A DNA stretch of 64,000 nucleotides from the NCBI GenBank assembly GCA_029546925.1, contig JAKPQM010000085.1:1-64000 (forward strand), written 5' to 3'. Source of the stretch: Actinomycetes bacterium (GTDB lineage: Bacteria; Actinomycetota; Coriobacteriia; Coriobacteriales; Atopobiaceae). This document shows positions 1-7,488 of this stretch, piece after piece. The notes beneath the pieces were generated by a model. That model was not told the origin of the DNA. It did not search any database and saw nothing but the letters and a program-made list of their open reading frames with translations. Made by a program: the position numbers and the translations under genes. Position 1 is the first letter of the stretch. The number at the start of each line of letters is the position of its first letter.

Positions 1-122
1 AGGGCTACGGGCTGGACTTCTCGGATGAGCGCCGCCACCACGAGATCTACCTCTCGGATGCGCGCCGCACCGCACCAGAGAAGCTCAAGACGGTCATCAG
101 GCATCCGGTGCGTTCCTGCTGA
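1..122 (+). CDS. GyrI-like domain protein, 3' fragment
   Basis: The reading frame enters from the left edge (first whole codon at base 3) and stops at TGA 120-122, giving 39 residues. The tail contains HHEIYLSDARRTAPEKLKT, a pattern I know from the C-terminus of GyrI-like small-molecule-binding domain proteins (AraC effector-binding fold), where a conserved HEIYL..P....PEKLKT segment ends the domain. Such proteins act as stand-alone ligand-binding or drug-sequestering proteins, or as the sensor half of regulators. The N-terminus is outside the window, so it cannot be told whether a DNA-binding domain is attached. It converges on the leftward operon ending at 294. Confidence 0.6.
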   Translation, partial: GYGLDFSDERRHHEIYLSDARRTAPEKLKTVIRHPVRSC

Positions 123-285
123 TGCGGGATATGCTCCCGCAAAGGCGATCCCTGCATATGCGGTAATCGCGATCCCCGCAGTTTTCCATGGCGAGAAAGA
201 CTGCGGTAATCGTGAACGCGCAGGTAGGAGGCGCGTCGGTTTCCAACGTCAAAGGCGGCAATTGCGGTGATCGCGAATACCGCAG
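123..285. repeat. Cluster of short dyad repeats between convergent genes
   Basis: Right after the first stop codon is a hairpin TGCGGGA-TATGC-TCCCGCA (123-141). Three related 22-23 base units follow at 159-181, 202-223 and 263-285. Each starts TGCGGTRATCGYGA and ends CGCAG, so each can fold on itself. Spacing is about 40-60 bases. No T-tract follows, so these are not ordinary intrinsic terminators, although the place, between two convergent genes, would suit bidirectional transcription termination or a REP-like role. Confidence 0.6.
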
Positions 286-293
286 AATCCCCA

Positions 294-1265
294 TCACGCT
301 GCTGAGGCGATCTTCTCCTGGTACCAGCTGTAGAGCTCTTCCCAGTTCTGATAACCGCTATCGCCGCGGTGGTCGACAAGGTCGAACGTGGCGGAGAGGT
401 ATTCGCCTACAAACGAGGTGACCTTTTGGGCGCCTGCGAGGTTGAGGTGGTCGCCGCCATCGAACGTCTCGGTCATCCAGTCGATCTCCACCTTGGCGGG
501 ACCTACATTCATATCGATGAACTCGACATCCAGCTCGATCGCGAGCTCTTGGATGGCATCATGGCGCTCGGATGTCCAGTTGATAGAGCTGGAAACGTTC
601 ATCAGGATGGGGGTTGCGCCGATGGAGCGGCAGTACTCGACCATCAGGCGCAGATAATATCTGGCGGTGGCGGGGAGATAATTTATCCGGTAATTACCGC
701 TGCCGGTTCTATGGGGATCGAACTCCTCCTCGATGCCCGTGTTGATACGGAAACCTTTCAAGTTGTCTGAACACGTGTAGCTCGGCTGCAGGAACAAGTC
801 GTCCTGCGTCAGGCTCTTCCAGCGGTCGTGGAACCTGAGCACGGGGAACAGTCCTTCAAGCTCCTTCGAGATCAAGTCGTTTATGGAGAACGCCGAGAAG
901 GCCATGTTGGTCTCGATGATGACGACGCGCGGTGCCTGGGAACGCGTCGCCCTGCGGAGCAGAGCGTTCGCGTAGGGGAGGCGCTGGCCTGAGGTGGCGC
1001 AGACATATGAGGTGATGCCGTGCTCCCCCCATATCTGCAGGGGCGAGAAGGCGCTGTATGCCTCGCTGTCGCCGATGAAGAGCACGTCGATGGTGTTCGC
1101 GGGCTCGCCGAGGATGCCGTTCGCCGCAGCATCGATCATCCCCGCTTCGTCGGAGCTGTCCTTGGGCTGGAAGATGGCCGAGAGGCCGAGCAGGAGCGCT
1201 ATCGTCACGCCGACGATGGCGAGGATGTTCCTGAGCGTTCGCAGCGTTTCGCCTCTCGATTCCAT
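294..1265 (-). CDS. Membrane-anchored SGNH/GDSL-family protein (DltD-like role)
   Basis: A 323-residue protein. One N-terminal membrane segment (about residues 12-32) is followed by an extracytoplasmic SGNH-type domain: block I appears as FIGDSEAYSAF and the C-terminal block as GGDHLNLAG, providing the Ser and Asp/His of a hydrolase or transferase triad. The start is ATG with AGGAGG upstream, and that site overlaps the end of the MBOAT gene, so the two are co-translated. In Dlt, alginate and PatA/PatB-type systems an SGNH partner works with the MBOAT protein to place an acyl group on an exported polymer. I infer that role here. It is the last gene of a four-gene operon. The true substrate is unknown. 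Confidence 0.7.
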   Translation of the reverse strand: MESRGETLRTLRNILAIVGVTIALLLGLSAIFQPKDSSDEAGMIDAAANGILGEPANTIDVLFIGDSEAYSAFSPLQIWGEHGITSYVCATSGQRLPYANALLRRATRSQAPRVVIIETNMAFSAFSINDLISKELEGLFPVLRFHDRWKSLTQDDLFLQPSYTCSDNLKGFRINTGIEEEFDPHRTGSGNYRINYLPATARYYLRLMVEYCRSIGATPILMNVSSSINWTSERHDAIQELAIELDVEFIDMNVGPAKVEIDWMTETFDGGDHLNLAGAQKVTSFVGEYLSATFDLVDHRGDSGYQNWEELYSWYQEKIASAA

Positions 1266-1273
1266 CCAACCTC

Positions 1274-2860
1274 CTAGAACTGCGCATAGAGGGGGTCAAC
1301 GGGGGCATACCCATACCCGTATGCGCCGAAGACGACGATGAGCAGGAAAAGACCGATCAGCACGCTCCATCTGGCGGGAATGGGCAAAGATGCAGCCGGT
1401 CTGCAGATGCCTTTACCGCATTCCCGGGCAATGCCGATAGCCAGCACGAGCACGAGCATGGCAGCCGAGATCAGCAAGTCGTGTCCGTCGAGGCCGAGGG
1501 CGAGGAACGTTCCGTCGGCGAACGATTCCAAGGAGAACGATCCGACCAGCGTGGAGAAGAGCTCTATGCCGCGCGGAAGCCCCTTGGCGCGGAAGAACAG
1601 CTCGCCAACGAAGATGACGACCAAGGTGCGCAGCGTCTGGAACACGCGGTAGGGTGCGTGGGCCCGGTCGATTCCCCAGCGCTCGGAAAGATCCTGCGCA
1701 ACCGGTTCGATAAGGCCGCCTGCCATGATTATCACGAAGTAGTACATGCCGAAGAACAGGTACTGCATACCCGCACCATGCCAGAGGCCGTTCAAGAACC
1801 ATACGCAGAACAGGGCGATCCCGCCTGAGAGGAGCGGGCCGTAGCGGTTGCCGCATGCCTTGCGCGCCGCCGAGGTGAGACGCTTGCATCCCTTCGATAG
1901 GGAGATGGGATAGTATACGTAGTCCTTGAACCAGGCGCCGAGCGTGATGTGCCAGCGCTGCCAGAACTCCGACGCCGTCCTCGAGAAGAAGGGCTGCCTG
2001 AAGTTCTCAGGCAGCCCGACATTGAAGATGCGCCCGACACCCAGCGCCACATCCATGGCACCCGAGAAATCGCAGTAGAGCTGGATCGTGTAGAGGATGG
2101 CGGCAAAGGCGATTATGCCGCCGTCGTAGGCAGCCTTTCCATCGAAGACGGTTTCGACGAGCAGGTTGAGGCGGTCGGCGATGATGATCTTCTTGGCCAT
2201 GCCGTAAAGGATCCGCAGCGCTCCCTCGTAGAGCCTGCCGCGCTTGATGGGCTCGCCTGCGTAGAGGGCTTCGGCGGTCTGGCCGTAGCGGCAGATGGGT
2301 CCTTCCATGATCTGCGGGAAGAAGCAGAGATAGAGCATCAGGCGACCGAGATGATGGTCGGCGGGAATGCTCTCGCGATAGACGTCCGAGAGGTAGGAGA
2401 TGGCCATCAGCGTGTAGAAGGAGATGCCGATGGGCGCCCTTATCGGGGGGATGCCGATAGGGGCATCGACCCCGAACGGCACCAGCACCGCCCTCGTTAT
2501 CTCGCAGAAGAATGCCAGGTATTTCGACAGGAAGAGCATGAGCAGGTTGGCGACGATTCCTGCGGCGAGTACGAGCCGCATGCGGCGTCTGCAGCTTGCG
2601 CGCGCCTCTTTCTTGGGCGTCCCCTCCACTATAAGCCGGTCCCGACGTGCGATGAGCGCCTCTATGCCCAAACCGCACGCATACACGACGAGGGCCGATG
2701 CGAGAAACATCAGCGTGAGCTGTCTGCTGAGGTGCCAGAGGAAGAGCAGGCTGGTGCCTAAGAGCGCCGCCCATCGGAAGCGCTTCGGCGCAACTGCATA
2801 GAGAAGGATCGATAGGGGGAGGAAGATGAACGAGAACGTTATGGTGAAATACGAGGTCAT
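1274..2860 (-). CDS. MBOAT family O-acyltransferase (AlgI/DltB-like)
   Basis: A 528-residue polytopic membrane protein with about ten or more hydrophobic segments. Hallmarks include FWQRWHITLGAWFKDYVYYP and the catalytic histidine motif NGLWHGAGMQY. YLCFFPQIMEGPI and YCDFSGAMDVALG are also typical of the AlgI/DltB branch. These proteins take an acyl group, often from a carrier-protein thioester, and pass it across the membrane for O-acylation of a polymer. It lies 7 bases after the acyl carrier protein gene and just before the SGNH gene, so carrier, MBOAT and SGNH form a Dlt-like relay. The length of about 500 residues is normal for the family. Confidence 0.9.
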   Translation of the reverse strand: MTSYFTITFSFIFLPLSILLYAVAPKRFRWAALLGTSLLFLWHLSRQLTLMFLASALVVYACGLGIEALIARRDRLIVEGTPKKEARASCRRRMRLVLAAGIVANLLMLFLSKYLAFFCEITRAVLVPFGVDAPIGIPPIRAPIGISFYTLMAISYLSDVYRESIPADHHLGRLMLYLCFFPQIMEGPICRYGQTAEALYAGEPIKRGRLYEGALRILYGMAKKIIIADRLNLLVETVFDGKAAYDGGIIAFAAILYTIQLYCDFSGAMDVALGVGRIFNVGLPENFRQPFFSRTASEFWQRWHITLGAWFKDYVYYPISLSKGCKRLTSAARKACGNRYGPLLSGGIALFCVWFLNGLWHGAGMQYLFFGMYYFVIIMAGGLIEPVAQDLSERWGIDRAHAPYRVFQTLRTLVVIFVGELFFRAKGLPRGIELFSTLVGSFSLESFADGTFLALGLDGHDLLISAAMLVLVLAIGIARECGKGICRPAASLPIPARWSVLIGLFLLIVVFGAYGYGYAPVDPLYAQF

Positions 2861-2867
2861 AGGCGGT

Positions 2868-3113
2868 CTAGTCGAGATCCTCCTCGACTAGGCGGTCGAT
2901 CATGCCCGCGATGGCCGCTGCCGAGTTGAAGTTGTCGGCTACGATCTCCACGGCGGGGATGTCGACCTCGAACTTATCCTCGAGATCGGCAACGAGCGCG
3001 ATCATGGTAAGCGAATCGATGCGGCGGTCGTCGATGAGTGTTGTGCAGCTCTTGAAATCTACGCCCGGGCAGAGATCCTCGAGCAATTCGATGATGGCAT
3101 CCTCGGTACTCAC
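2868..3113 (-). CDS. Acyl/aminoacyl carrier protein
   Basis: An 81-residue acidic protein of the phosphopantetheine carrier family. The attachment serine lies in RRIDSLTMIALV (DSL motif, near residue 34), followed by FEVDIPAVEI, as in ACP and DltC proteins. It would need a 4'-phosphopantetheinyl transferase encoded elsewhere. It sits between a PLP decarboxylase and an MBOAT acyltransferase, with a GGAAAGG ribosome site upstream. The context suggests it holds an amino acid or its decarboxylated product as a thioester rather than working in fatty acid synthesis. No adenylating ligase for loading it is seen nearby. Confidence 0.9.
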   Translation of the reverse strand: MSTEDAIIELLEDLCPGVDFKSCTTLIDDRRIDSLTMIALVADLEDKFEVDIPAVEIVADNFNSAAAIAGMIDRLVEEDLD

Positions 3114-3137
3114 GGCAATCCTTTCTCCGTTCGGCCT

Positions 3138-4352
3138 CTACTGGAAGGCGTTGATGGGGTCGGTGGGGATACGGTCGCGGATGAGGCGCATCTCTCCCGA
3201 TGCGTCGGTCAGGTAGATGCGCGGAAGATCGCGGCTGAGGAAAAGCGAGATGCCCTCGGTCATGCAGTATGCTCCCGCGTTTGGGAAGACCAGACGATCG
3301 CCTATCGCAAGATCGGATCCTCCGAACTGTTTGATGAGGATGTCGTTGGACGTGCAGAGCGATCCGCAGACAGTCCAGATAGCAGGCTCGGCGGCATGGC
3401 GCGTGGGTACGGCGTGGCATACGGGAGGTGTGAGGGCGAGCTCGTGCCCGTAATAGCTGATCTGGTGTCTTCCGCCATCGACGATGGCGTAGCTATGCCT
3501 GCGGTTGACCTTGGTGTCGATGACCGTGGTCACATAGGTTCCGCACGATGCGGCCATGGCGCGGCCCATCTCGAGGATGACCGTGCCGTTGAATCGCAGG
3601 GACGAGAGCGACGTTCTCAGGGCACCAAGATACTCGCGATCGCGGGCACTGCGGCGAGCGCCATCCTGCTCGCTGTAATCGACGGGGAGGCCCGGACCGT
3701 ACTCGAGCTCGAGCACCTCGGCCCCGCACTCCCTGCCGATGGACTCGATAAGCTTGTCGAGCTTTTCCAGCTCGCGGGTGATCCTGCTGGGCGAGCTCTT
3801 CTGGGTTCCCGAGAAGAACTGGATACCCCTGAAGTCGATATGCGGCTTGTTCCGATGCCCGCTCATGAGCTGCTTGGCCGCGGAAGCGTCCATGCCGAAC
3901 TGGTTCCCGCTGGTGATACGCAAAAGAACGGGGATCCGCACATCCATCTCCTGTGCCAGGGATTCGAGGAGTGCGAACTGCTCGGCCGATTCGACCGTGA
4001 AACGGTGGATTTTGGAAGGGGAGGAGATGAGCTCGCGCATGTGGGCGGGATCCTTGTTGATGCCCGAGATGGTGAGTCGTCCGTGGGGGATGCTGTTCTT
4101 CTGGCAGATACGGTACTCACCCGGTGAGCAGACTTCCAGAAACTCCGCTTCGCGGCAGGCCGCTTCGAGGATGAAAGGGTTCGCCTTCATGGCGTAGCAG
4201 AGGACGGTGTCTTCGGGAAGCGCTTCTCTGAGAGAGCGGATACGACGCCTGACCTCGCTCTCGTCGAATACGTAGAAGGGGGTCTCGCCTTGCCCGATCA
4301 TGCTCTGGTATCTCTGGCCGAGTACGATTATCACGTCCCTTGTCACGTGCAT
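3138..4352 (-). CDS. Fold-type III PLP-dependent decarboxylase (LysA/BtrK-like)
   Basis: A 404-residue protein of the alanine-racemase-fold decarboxylase family (diaminopimelate, ornithine and BtrK-type enzymes). The PLP lysine is in VLCYAMKANPF. The C-terminal half has GSLCTSNDIL and FPNAGAYCMT, the usual active-site pair (Cys and Tyr) of this family. It heads the operon with the acyl carrier protein. In butirosin synthesis the related BtrK decarboxylates a glutamyl group while it is bound to the carrier BtrI; this neighbourhood suggests the same chemistry. A free diaminopimelate decarboxylase is less likely because no lysine genes are near. The ATG start follows a hairpin with no clear ribosome site; residue 18 (Met) is an alternative start. 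Confidence 0.8.
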   Translation of the reverse strand: MHVTRDVIIVLGQRYQSMIGQGETPFYVFDESEVRRRIRSLREALPEDTVLCYAMKANPFILEAACREAEFLEVCSPGEYRICQKNSIPHGRLTISGINKDPAHMRELISSPSKIHRFTVESAEQFALLESLAQEMDVRIPVLLRITSGNQFGMDASAAKQLMSGHRNKPHIDFRGIQFFSGTQKSSPSRITRELEKLDKLIESIGRECGAEVLELEYGPGLPVDYSEQDGARRSARDREYLGALRTSLSSLRFNGTVILEMGRAMAASCGTYVTTVIDTKVNRRHSYAIVDGGRHQISYYGHELALTPPVCHAVPTRHAAEPAIWTVCGSLCTSNDILIKQFGGSDLAIGDRLVFPNAGAYCMTEGISLFLSRDLPRIYLTDASGEMRLIRDRIPTDPINAFQ

Positions 4353-4371
4353 GGGCGATGATGCATCGCCC
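4353..4371. repeat. Hairpin abutting the decarboxylase start codon
   Basis: GGGCGAT-GATGC-ATCGCCC forms a perfect 7-bp stem with a 5-base loop, touching the ATG of the leftward decarboxylase gene. It covers the place where a ribosome site should be, so it could restrict translation, or the real start could lie downstream. The rest of the divergent gap 4372-4634 shows no other clear gene or RNA. Confidence 0.45.
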
Positions 4372-4552
4372 TACATATGAAGCCGAAGCAGAAGATCGAA
4401 ACGCTTTTTCTGCATATCGTGGCCCGTTTCGCGCTTGCCATCCCACATATCCAGTATACGCAGACTTTGCTGAGCAGGTACATCTCGCAAATGATTCTGT
4501 GAAGATTCGCCTGCCATGAGGTGCGCCTCTTTCAAGCATCCCATGGTGCGTC

Positions 4553-4581
4553 TTGACAGGTGGCGCTCTGCGGCATACGAC
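4553..4581 (+). promoter_or_regulatory. Possible promoter for the TIGR04076 gene
   Basis: A perfect -35 TTGACA (4553-4558) is followed after 17 bases by a weak -10 candidate TACGAC (4576-4581). The gene starts 53 bases further on. Confidence 0.3.
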
Positions 4582-4634
4582 CAGAATGATGGATACTAGT
4601 GCATACTTGGATCCGCTAGGATGGGAGGCCCACC

Positions 4635-5087
4635 ATGCGCCATCGCGTGACCGTCACTGTCATCGGCAAGAAGCTCTTCCCGGATCTCCAAGAGGCCTAT
4701 CTTGCCGCCGTCCCCACGAGCGGTGCGTGCCCCTGCTTTACGGTGGGGCAGCAGTTCCATTTCTGGCGCGAAGGCGGGCGCGGCGACTTCTGGCGTTTCG
4801 GTCGCGGCGCGCTCGCGGGGGATTTCCCCTGTGCCGAGGCCTGGGACTGCATCAGCCGCCATATCTACACGGCCCTGCAGGGAGGCTCGCTCATGCACGG
4901 ATGGATCAACGACGACCGCATCATGATCGCCTGCTGCAATGACGGCACGCGGCCCGTGATCTTCAAGATCGAGCGCGAGGATATCCCCTGCTATCCCGCA
5001 CTCTGCCGCGCAGCGCATGTAGCCGGACTCCAAGCGATCGATGCCCGCGGGATCGATATCCCCCGAGAATGCCACACTTTCCCATAA
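4635..5087 (+). CDS. TIGR04076 family protein
   Basis: A 150-residue soluble protein. Features I associate with the TIGR04076 family are the VTVIGKKLFPDL opening, GACPCFTVGQQF, and the C-terminal GWINDDRIMIACCNDGTRPV with a Cys-Cys-Asn-Asp core before VIFKIER. Conserved cysteines (residues 34-36, and the CC pair at about 98) hint at metal or redox chemistry, but the family has no established function. These are small stand-alone proteins common in anaerobes. The start ATG follows GGGAGGCCCACC. It appears monocistronic, divergent from the acylation operon and followed by a strong hairpin. Confidence 0.75.
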   Translation: MRHRVTVTVIGKKLFPDLQEAYLAAVPTSGACPCFTVGQQFHFWREGGRGDFWRFGRGALAGDFPCAEAWDCISRHIYTALQGGSLMHGWINDDRIMIACCNDGTRPVIFKIEREDIPCYPALCRAAHVAGLQAIDARGIDIPRECHTFP

Positions 5088-5128
5088 GACAGGTGCTTAT
5101 CGAGCTTCTGATCTGGGGAAATAGGAAT

Positions 5129-5161
5129 CCCACCACATTTCGATCGGCAAAATGTGGTGGG
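5129..5161. repeat. Perfect 12-bp stem-loop downstream of TIGR04076 gene
   Basis: CCCACCACATTT (5129-5140) pairs perfectly with AAATGTGGTGGG (5150-5161) around a 9-base loop. There is no T-tract after it on either strand, so it is not a standard intrinsic terminator. The gap 5088-5414 otherwise holds only a GC-rich leader with partial dyads (around 5358-5385) before the ABC-F gene. Confidence 0.6.
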
Positions 5162-5414
5162 GTTGGGACAGCCTGATGCCAACACGGCTCCCGTCTTTCC
5201 CAGAGGGCAGAAAGTCCATCATCAACGTAATGCCCCAACGTGCTGAAATCGCCTATGATTGGAGAAGGATCCGCCGGAGCCCATATGCCAAGCCCCGGCA
5301 TGAGAAGGGATAGGTGCATGAGGGACTAGTCGATGCAATGATCACCCGCCCGTGTTCGCGGAAGGGCCGCCATGGCGGGCCCGCGATACGGGTGCGCATC
5401 GAAAGGATATCCCC

Positions 5415-6905
5415 ATGCAGCTCAATCTATCGAACATCGAATACTGCTATTCCCAAGCGGAGGAACCCATCCTGCGCGGTATCACGGCAACCTTTCCGCA
5501 GGCTTGGACCGGCATCGTGGGCGATAACGGCTGCGGTAAGACCACGCTCGCGCGCATCGCCTGCGGCCATATCGCACCCGATGCCGGCAGCGTGGGACCC
5601 GCGCTGGTATGCACCTACTGTCCGCAGGATGCGACGATCCCACCCGACGGTTTGGAGGACTTCGCCGCTGCCTATGACGGCAACGCGGTGCGCCTGCGCC
5701 GGGAGCTCGGTCTCGAGGACGACTGGCCATGGCGCTTCGGCACGCTCTCGGGAGGCCAGCAGAAGCGCCTGCAGATAGCCTGCGCCCTATGGTCGGAACC
5801 CGATGTGCTCGTCCTCGACGAACCCACCAATCACGTGGATGCCACCACACGTGCGGCGATCGCCCGCGCGCTCGAAGGCTTCGCGGGCATCGGCATCCTC
5901 ATCTCGCATGATCGCGAGCTGCTCGACCGCCTGTGCGCGCAATGCCTGTTCATGTCGGACGGAAGCGCCGTTATGAGGCCCGGCGGCTACACGCAGGCCT
6001 CTGATCAGGCAATGCTCGAGCGCATGAGCGACCTGCACGCACGCGAGGAGGCGCGGCGCGAGAAGAAGCGTATCGAATGCGAGGCGCGGCGCAGGCGCGA
6101 GGTGGCGGCGCGCAAAGAGGGCAAGAAGAGCCTGCGTGGCATCGACAAGCATGACAGCGATGCACGGGCCAAGAAACGGGCCGCCATCGTCTGGGGCACC
6201 GACGGCATCGCCGCCAAACAGTCGGGTCGCATGGGTGCGCGCCTCGAGCGGGCATCCGAGCGGCTCGACCAGATGCGTGTCGAGAAGCGCTACGATGCCG
6301 ATATCTGGCTCGATGCCACGCCGAGCCGGCGTCCCGTGTTGGTGAGATCGGAGGCCGCGGATCTTGCCCTCGGCGAGCAGATACACCTTGAGCTGCCGCC
6401 GCTCTACATCTCGCGCGACGACCATATCGGCCTTACGGGCGATAACGGCAGCGGGAAGACCACGCTCGTGAAGCATCTGGTCTCCCGTATCCCGGCGGGC
6501 GTACGCGTGCTCTACATCCCGCAGGAACCGAGCGCTGCACAGCAGCAGGAGACACGCGAACGCCTGCACACCCTATCGACCAGCGACCGGGGCCGCGTGC
6601 TCTCGATCGTCGCCCAGCTCAACTCCGAGCCGGAGCGCATCCTCGAAGGGGACGTGATCAGCCCAGGCGAGTTGCGCAAGCTCATGCTCGCCCTCGGCAT
6701 CCTCGATGGTCCTGAGCTCATCATCATGGACGAGCCCACCAACCATCTGGACCTCGGCTCGGTCGAGGCGCTCGAACGGGTGCTCGCCGCATACCCCGGT
6801 GCGCTGCTCGCGGTATCGCATGACGCGGCGCTTCTCTCCTCGACGACCGGCATCACCTGGTCGATCAGGCGGAGCGGTCCGGATGCATTCGTGTTGACAA
6901 TATGA
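5415..6905 (+). CDS. ABC-F family ATPase
   Basis: A 496-residue protein with two ABC ATPase domains on one chain and no membrane segments, which defines ABC-F. Domain 1 has Walker A GDNGCGKTT (about residue 36), signature LSGGQ (111) and Walker B VLVLDEPTNH (131). A long basic, arginine-rich linker follows. Domain 2 has GDNGSGKTT (about 342), a degenerate signature SPGEL (about 415) and LIIMDEPTNH (about 435). ABC-F proteins bind the ribosomal E site; some give antibiotic resistance, others aid translation, and sequence alone does not settle which. The start at 5415 is preferred over an upstream in-frame codon at 5352 because GAAAGGATA precedes it. Confidence 0.85.
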   Translation: MQLNLSNIEYCYSQAEEPILRGITATFPQAWTGIVGDNGCGKTTLARIACGHIAPDAGSVGPALVCTYCPQDATIPPDGLEDFAAAYDGNAVRLRRELGLEDDWPWRFGTLSGGQQKRLQIACALWSEPDVLVLDEPTNHVDATTRAAIARALEGFAGIGILISHDRELLDRLCAQCLFMSDGSAVMRPGGYTQASDQAMLERMSDLHAREEARREKKRIECEARRRREVAARKEGKKSLRGIDKHDSDARAKKRAAIVWGTDGIAAKQSGRMGARLERASERLDQMRVEKRYDADIWLDATPSRRPVLVRSEAADLALGEQIHLELPPLYISRDDHIGLTGDNGSGKTTLVKHLVSRIPAGVRVLYIPQEPSAAQQQETRERLHTLSTSDRGRVLSIVAQLNSEPERILEGDVISPGELRKLMLALGILDGPELIIMDEPTNHLDLGSVEALERVLAAYPGALLAVSHDAALLSSTTGITWSIRRSGPDAFVLTI

Positions 6906-7063
6906 GATGGTGCTCTTGGGATGCGGTGCGATGGCAGCGGCGATAGGGGCATGGTCGCAGCGGGATCGTTGGAGGATGCCCGCTTCATCCTAGCCGAGTT
7001 GCTCGGCGAGTCCGCAGCCTGCCCTGCTCCAAGGCCATTAATCCATGATTAGAGGATCGATTC

Positions 7064-7133
7064 TGCTATAACAATTGCCATAACAATGATTGATAGCTAA
7101 TATATTGTTTAATCACGTTAATAACAATGATTG
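7064..7133 (+). promoter_or_regulatory. AT-rich hipBA promoter/operator region
   Basis: An abrupt AT-rich island in GC-rich surroundings. It has an extended -10 (TGCTATAAC, 7064-7072) and repeated half-sites: ATAACAAT at 7068-7075 (as ATAACAATT), ATAACAATGATTG at 7080-7092 and again at 7121-7133, and the inverse ATTGTT at 7104-7109. Such repeated AT-rich half-sites are expected of an autoregulated HipB operator. The preceding part 6906-7063 shows no gene. Confidence 0.5.
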
Positions 7134-7140
7134 GATAAAC

Positions 7141-7488
7141 GTGCGGATAACCTTCCTCTCCTCAAACGAGCAGATATTGTCCGAGCTGGGCGACCGCATA
7201 CGAGCTGCACGCATCGATATGCCGCTCACGCAGGATGAGCTCGCTGCGCGGGCGGGTGTGTCGATCAGCACGGTCGCCAAAATCGAACGGGGCGAGGATG
7301 TGCGTTTCTCGAGCATGCTGGCTATTCTCCGCGCCTTGGGGATGCTTGCGAACGTCGATATTCTCGTGCCCGAGGAGCGTGTGCGCCCCTCCGATATCGC
7401 CCGTACAGGCCACAGCCGTAAACGCGCGTCATCTGCCCGCTCGGCGAGGGATGTCTCGTCCGCATGGACGTGGGGCGACGGCCGATGA
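7141..7488 (+). CDS. hipB: HipB-like XRE-family antitoxin/repressor
   Basis: A 115-residue protein with a Cro/C1-type helix-turn-helix: LGDRIRAARIDM, LTQDELAARAGVS, ISTVAKIERGED. It precedes hipA and overlaps it by four bases (ATGA), the usual HipBA order. HipB binds its operator, with HipA as corepressor, and neutralises the kinase. I chose the GTG at 7141; a TTG at 7090 is also open, but it would place the start inside the operator repeats. The C-terminal 35 residues are rich in Arg and Ser with no recognised fold and may be the flexible tail that contacts HipA. Confidence 0.75.
   Translation: MRITFLSSNEQILSELGDRIRAARIDMPLTQDELAARAGVSISTVAKIERGEDVRFSSMLAILRALGMLANVDILVPEERVRPSDIARTGHSRKRASSARSARDVSSAWTWGDGR

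Noticed and set aside
123-285. CRISPR-like repeats
   Set aside because: Units are too short, diverged and irregularly spaced, and no cas gene is present.
1949-2761. Long rightward open frame opposite the MBOAT gene
   Set aside because: It is the antisense shadow of a clearly coding membrane protein; composition is Arg/Glu/Gly-rich with no recognisable motif or ribosome site.
4963-5319. Leftward 118-residue open frame across the 5129 hairpin
   Set aside because: Runs through the hairpin and antisense of the TIGR04076 gene; no family resemblance.
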